Position numbers and translations under genes: made by a program. Shown here piece after piece: positions 63,214 to 64,000 of a stretch of DNA of 64,000 bases. The notes beneath the pieces were generated by a model. The model saw only the letters and a program-made list of their open reading frames with translations. It ran no database searches and was not told the DNA's origin. This stretch comes from Saussurea involucrata (Eukaryota; Streptophyta; Magnoliopsida; Asterales; Asteraceae). Location of the stretch: the NCBI GenBank assembly GCA_033807775.1, contig CM066318.1:83891379-83955378 (forward strand), given 5' to 3'. Within the stretch, counting starts at the first letter, position 1. Each line of letters starts with the position of its first letter.

Positions 63214-63814
63214 TAGGGGTGGCAAAAAGTGACCCAATCCGCCAATCCAATCCGAACCCAACCCAATAGTAGCAGGTTGGGTTGAGATTTTCAAACCATT
63301 TAAGCTAAATGGGTCAACCCACCTAACCCAATTAATAAATGGGTTGGGTTGGATTGAAATTTTCGACCTGATTTCAACCCATTTTCAACCTGATTTCAAC
63401 CCATTTACAACCTGTTTGTAACCCATTTATGACTTGTTTTTAATTTATTATCATTATTTAATTATAATTAATAATTAAAAAGTTAATAAAAAAAACTAAA
63501 TATGATTCACTAAAGTCTAAACAGAACTCATTCGGTCCTTCCATTTCAATATTCCACGTTCAAACTTTCAAAGTCTAAACTCTCTAAATCCTAGCCGACA
63601 CTTCCTTCCAGTTCCAGCCAAGAGATCAACGCCAGCACTTCCACGCCGACGCCGACGACGCCATTCCACGCCGATTTATTGAAATTTTGAACAATTTATT
63701 TGGTTTTGTGGTTGTAACTTGTGGATTTGTCATAGAATGATGTTTTAGTCCTTTTTTATTTTATTTAAAGTTTTAAAATTGAATGGGTCAACCCCGGTTC
63801 AACCCATTTATTAA
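63214..63814. mobile_element. hAT-like MITE, left part
   Basis: It starts TAGGGGTGGCAAAA, a typical hAT terminus, and continues with repeated GGGTTGGGTTG and AACCCATTT words. The right terminus is not in view because another element starts at 63815. Confidence 0.5.
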
Positions 63815-64000
63815 GGCATTGTTTGGCAAAAAAAAACTAGCTTATAAGCTAGCTTTTTTTGGTGTACATGTTTGGATGACCATAAGCTAGCTTTTTGAAA
63901 CGCTACTTGGAGTAGCGTTTTAGTAGCTTATTGTGAATATTCCAATATTACCCCTTATTATTATTTACTAACTATTATTATTAATAAATTTATTTTTTTA
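63815..64000. mobile_element. PIF/Harbinger-like element, cut by the window end
   Basis: GGCATTGTTTGGCAAA and the following AGCTTATAAGCTAGC match the ends of the element at 18427-19185. TAA precedes it, as expected for this superfamily's target. Confidence 0.65.

Overview
The window is repeat-dense nuclear DNA of a flowering plant. Every confidently identified gene belongs to a transposable element. The plant call rests on Sirevirus-type Copia elements with an extra ORF after pol, a Cassandra element carrying 5S rRNA sequence, MULE, hAT and PIF/Harbinger families, Helitron-like termini and plant-type introns. The repeat families fit a eudicot, possibly Asteraceae, but that is only an impression. 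No bacterial or organellar signal was seen.

Layout. 1-2627: the end of an unrecognised reading frame, a Helitron-like 3' end and gene-like flank. 2628-13844: a complete minus-strand Sirevirus (Sire-1) with two 693-bp LTRs that look identical, the duplication GAACA, and intact gag, pol and env-like frames. 13845-16090: flank with a MITE, an HSP70 pseudogene and Helitron-like ends. 16092-29684: non-coding elements, mainly MULE-3 with a nested PIF element, and MULE-2 (19777-28363), which holds a Russian-doll stack of three solo LTRs and a foldback MITE. 29685-37581: a decayed Ty3/gypsy chromovirus, split by an 1.8-kb solo LTR and carrying a complete Cassandra TRIM in its 3' LTR. 38383-63123: a 24.7-kb Mutator-like element (MULE-1) with 214-bp terminal inverted repeats and a perfect 9-bp duplication. 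63214-64000: a hAT-like element cut by a PIF-like element that runs off the window.

MULE-1 carries two inward-facing genes. A mudrA-type transposase starts near the right end. A small GRF zinc-finger protein with a C-terminal hydrophobic tail starts near the left end. Two later LTR elements sit inside it: a 7.3-kb non-coding LARD-like element (39256-46540) between the genes, and a second Sirevirus (Sire-2, 48548-61361) inside the transposase coding region. Conceptual removal of Sire-2 and one target duplication brings the transposase back into frame across the insertion point; one TAG and one frameshift remain.

The LTR pairs, compared by eye, give a relative order: gypsy (about 3% divergence) is oldest, then Sire-2 (about 2%), then the LARD (under 1%), then Sire-1 (no difference seen). 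The most unusual signals are a short motif, GCAGTATTAAC, that pervades the LTRs, non-coding spacer and coding regions of Sire-1; the two-gene layout of MULE-1; a spliceable intron in the env-like gene of Sire-2; and the stop-plus-acceptor-like arrangement between gag and pol in both Sireviruses.
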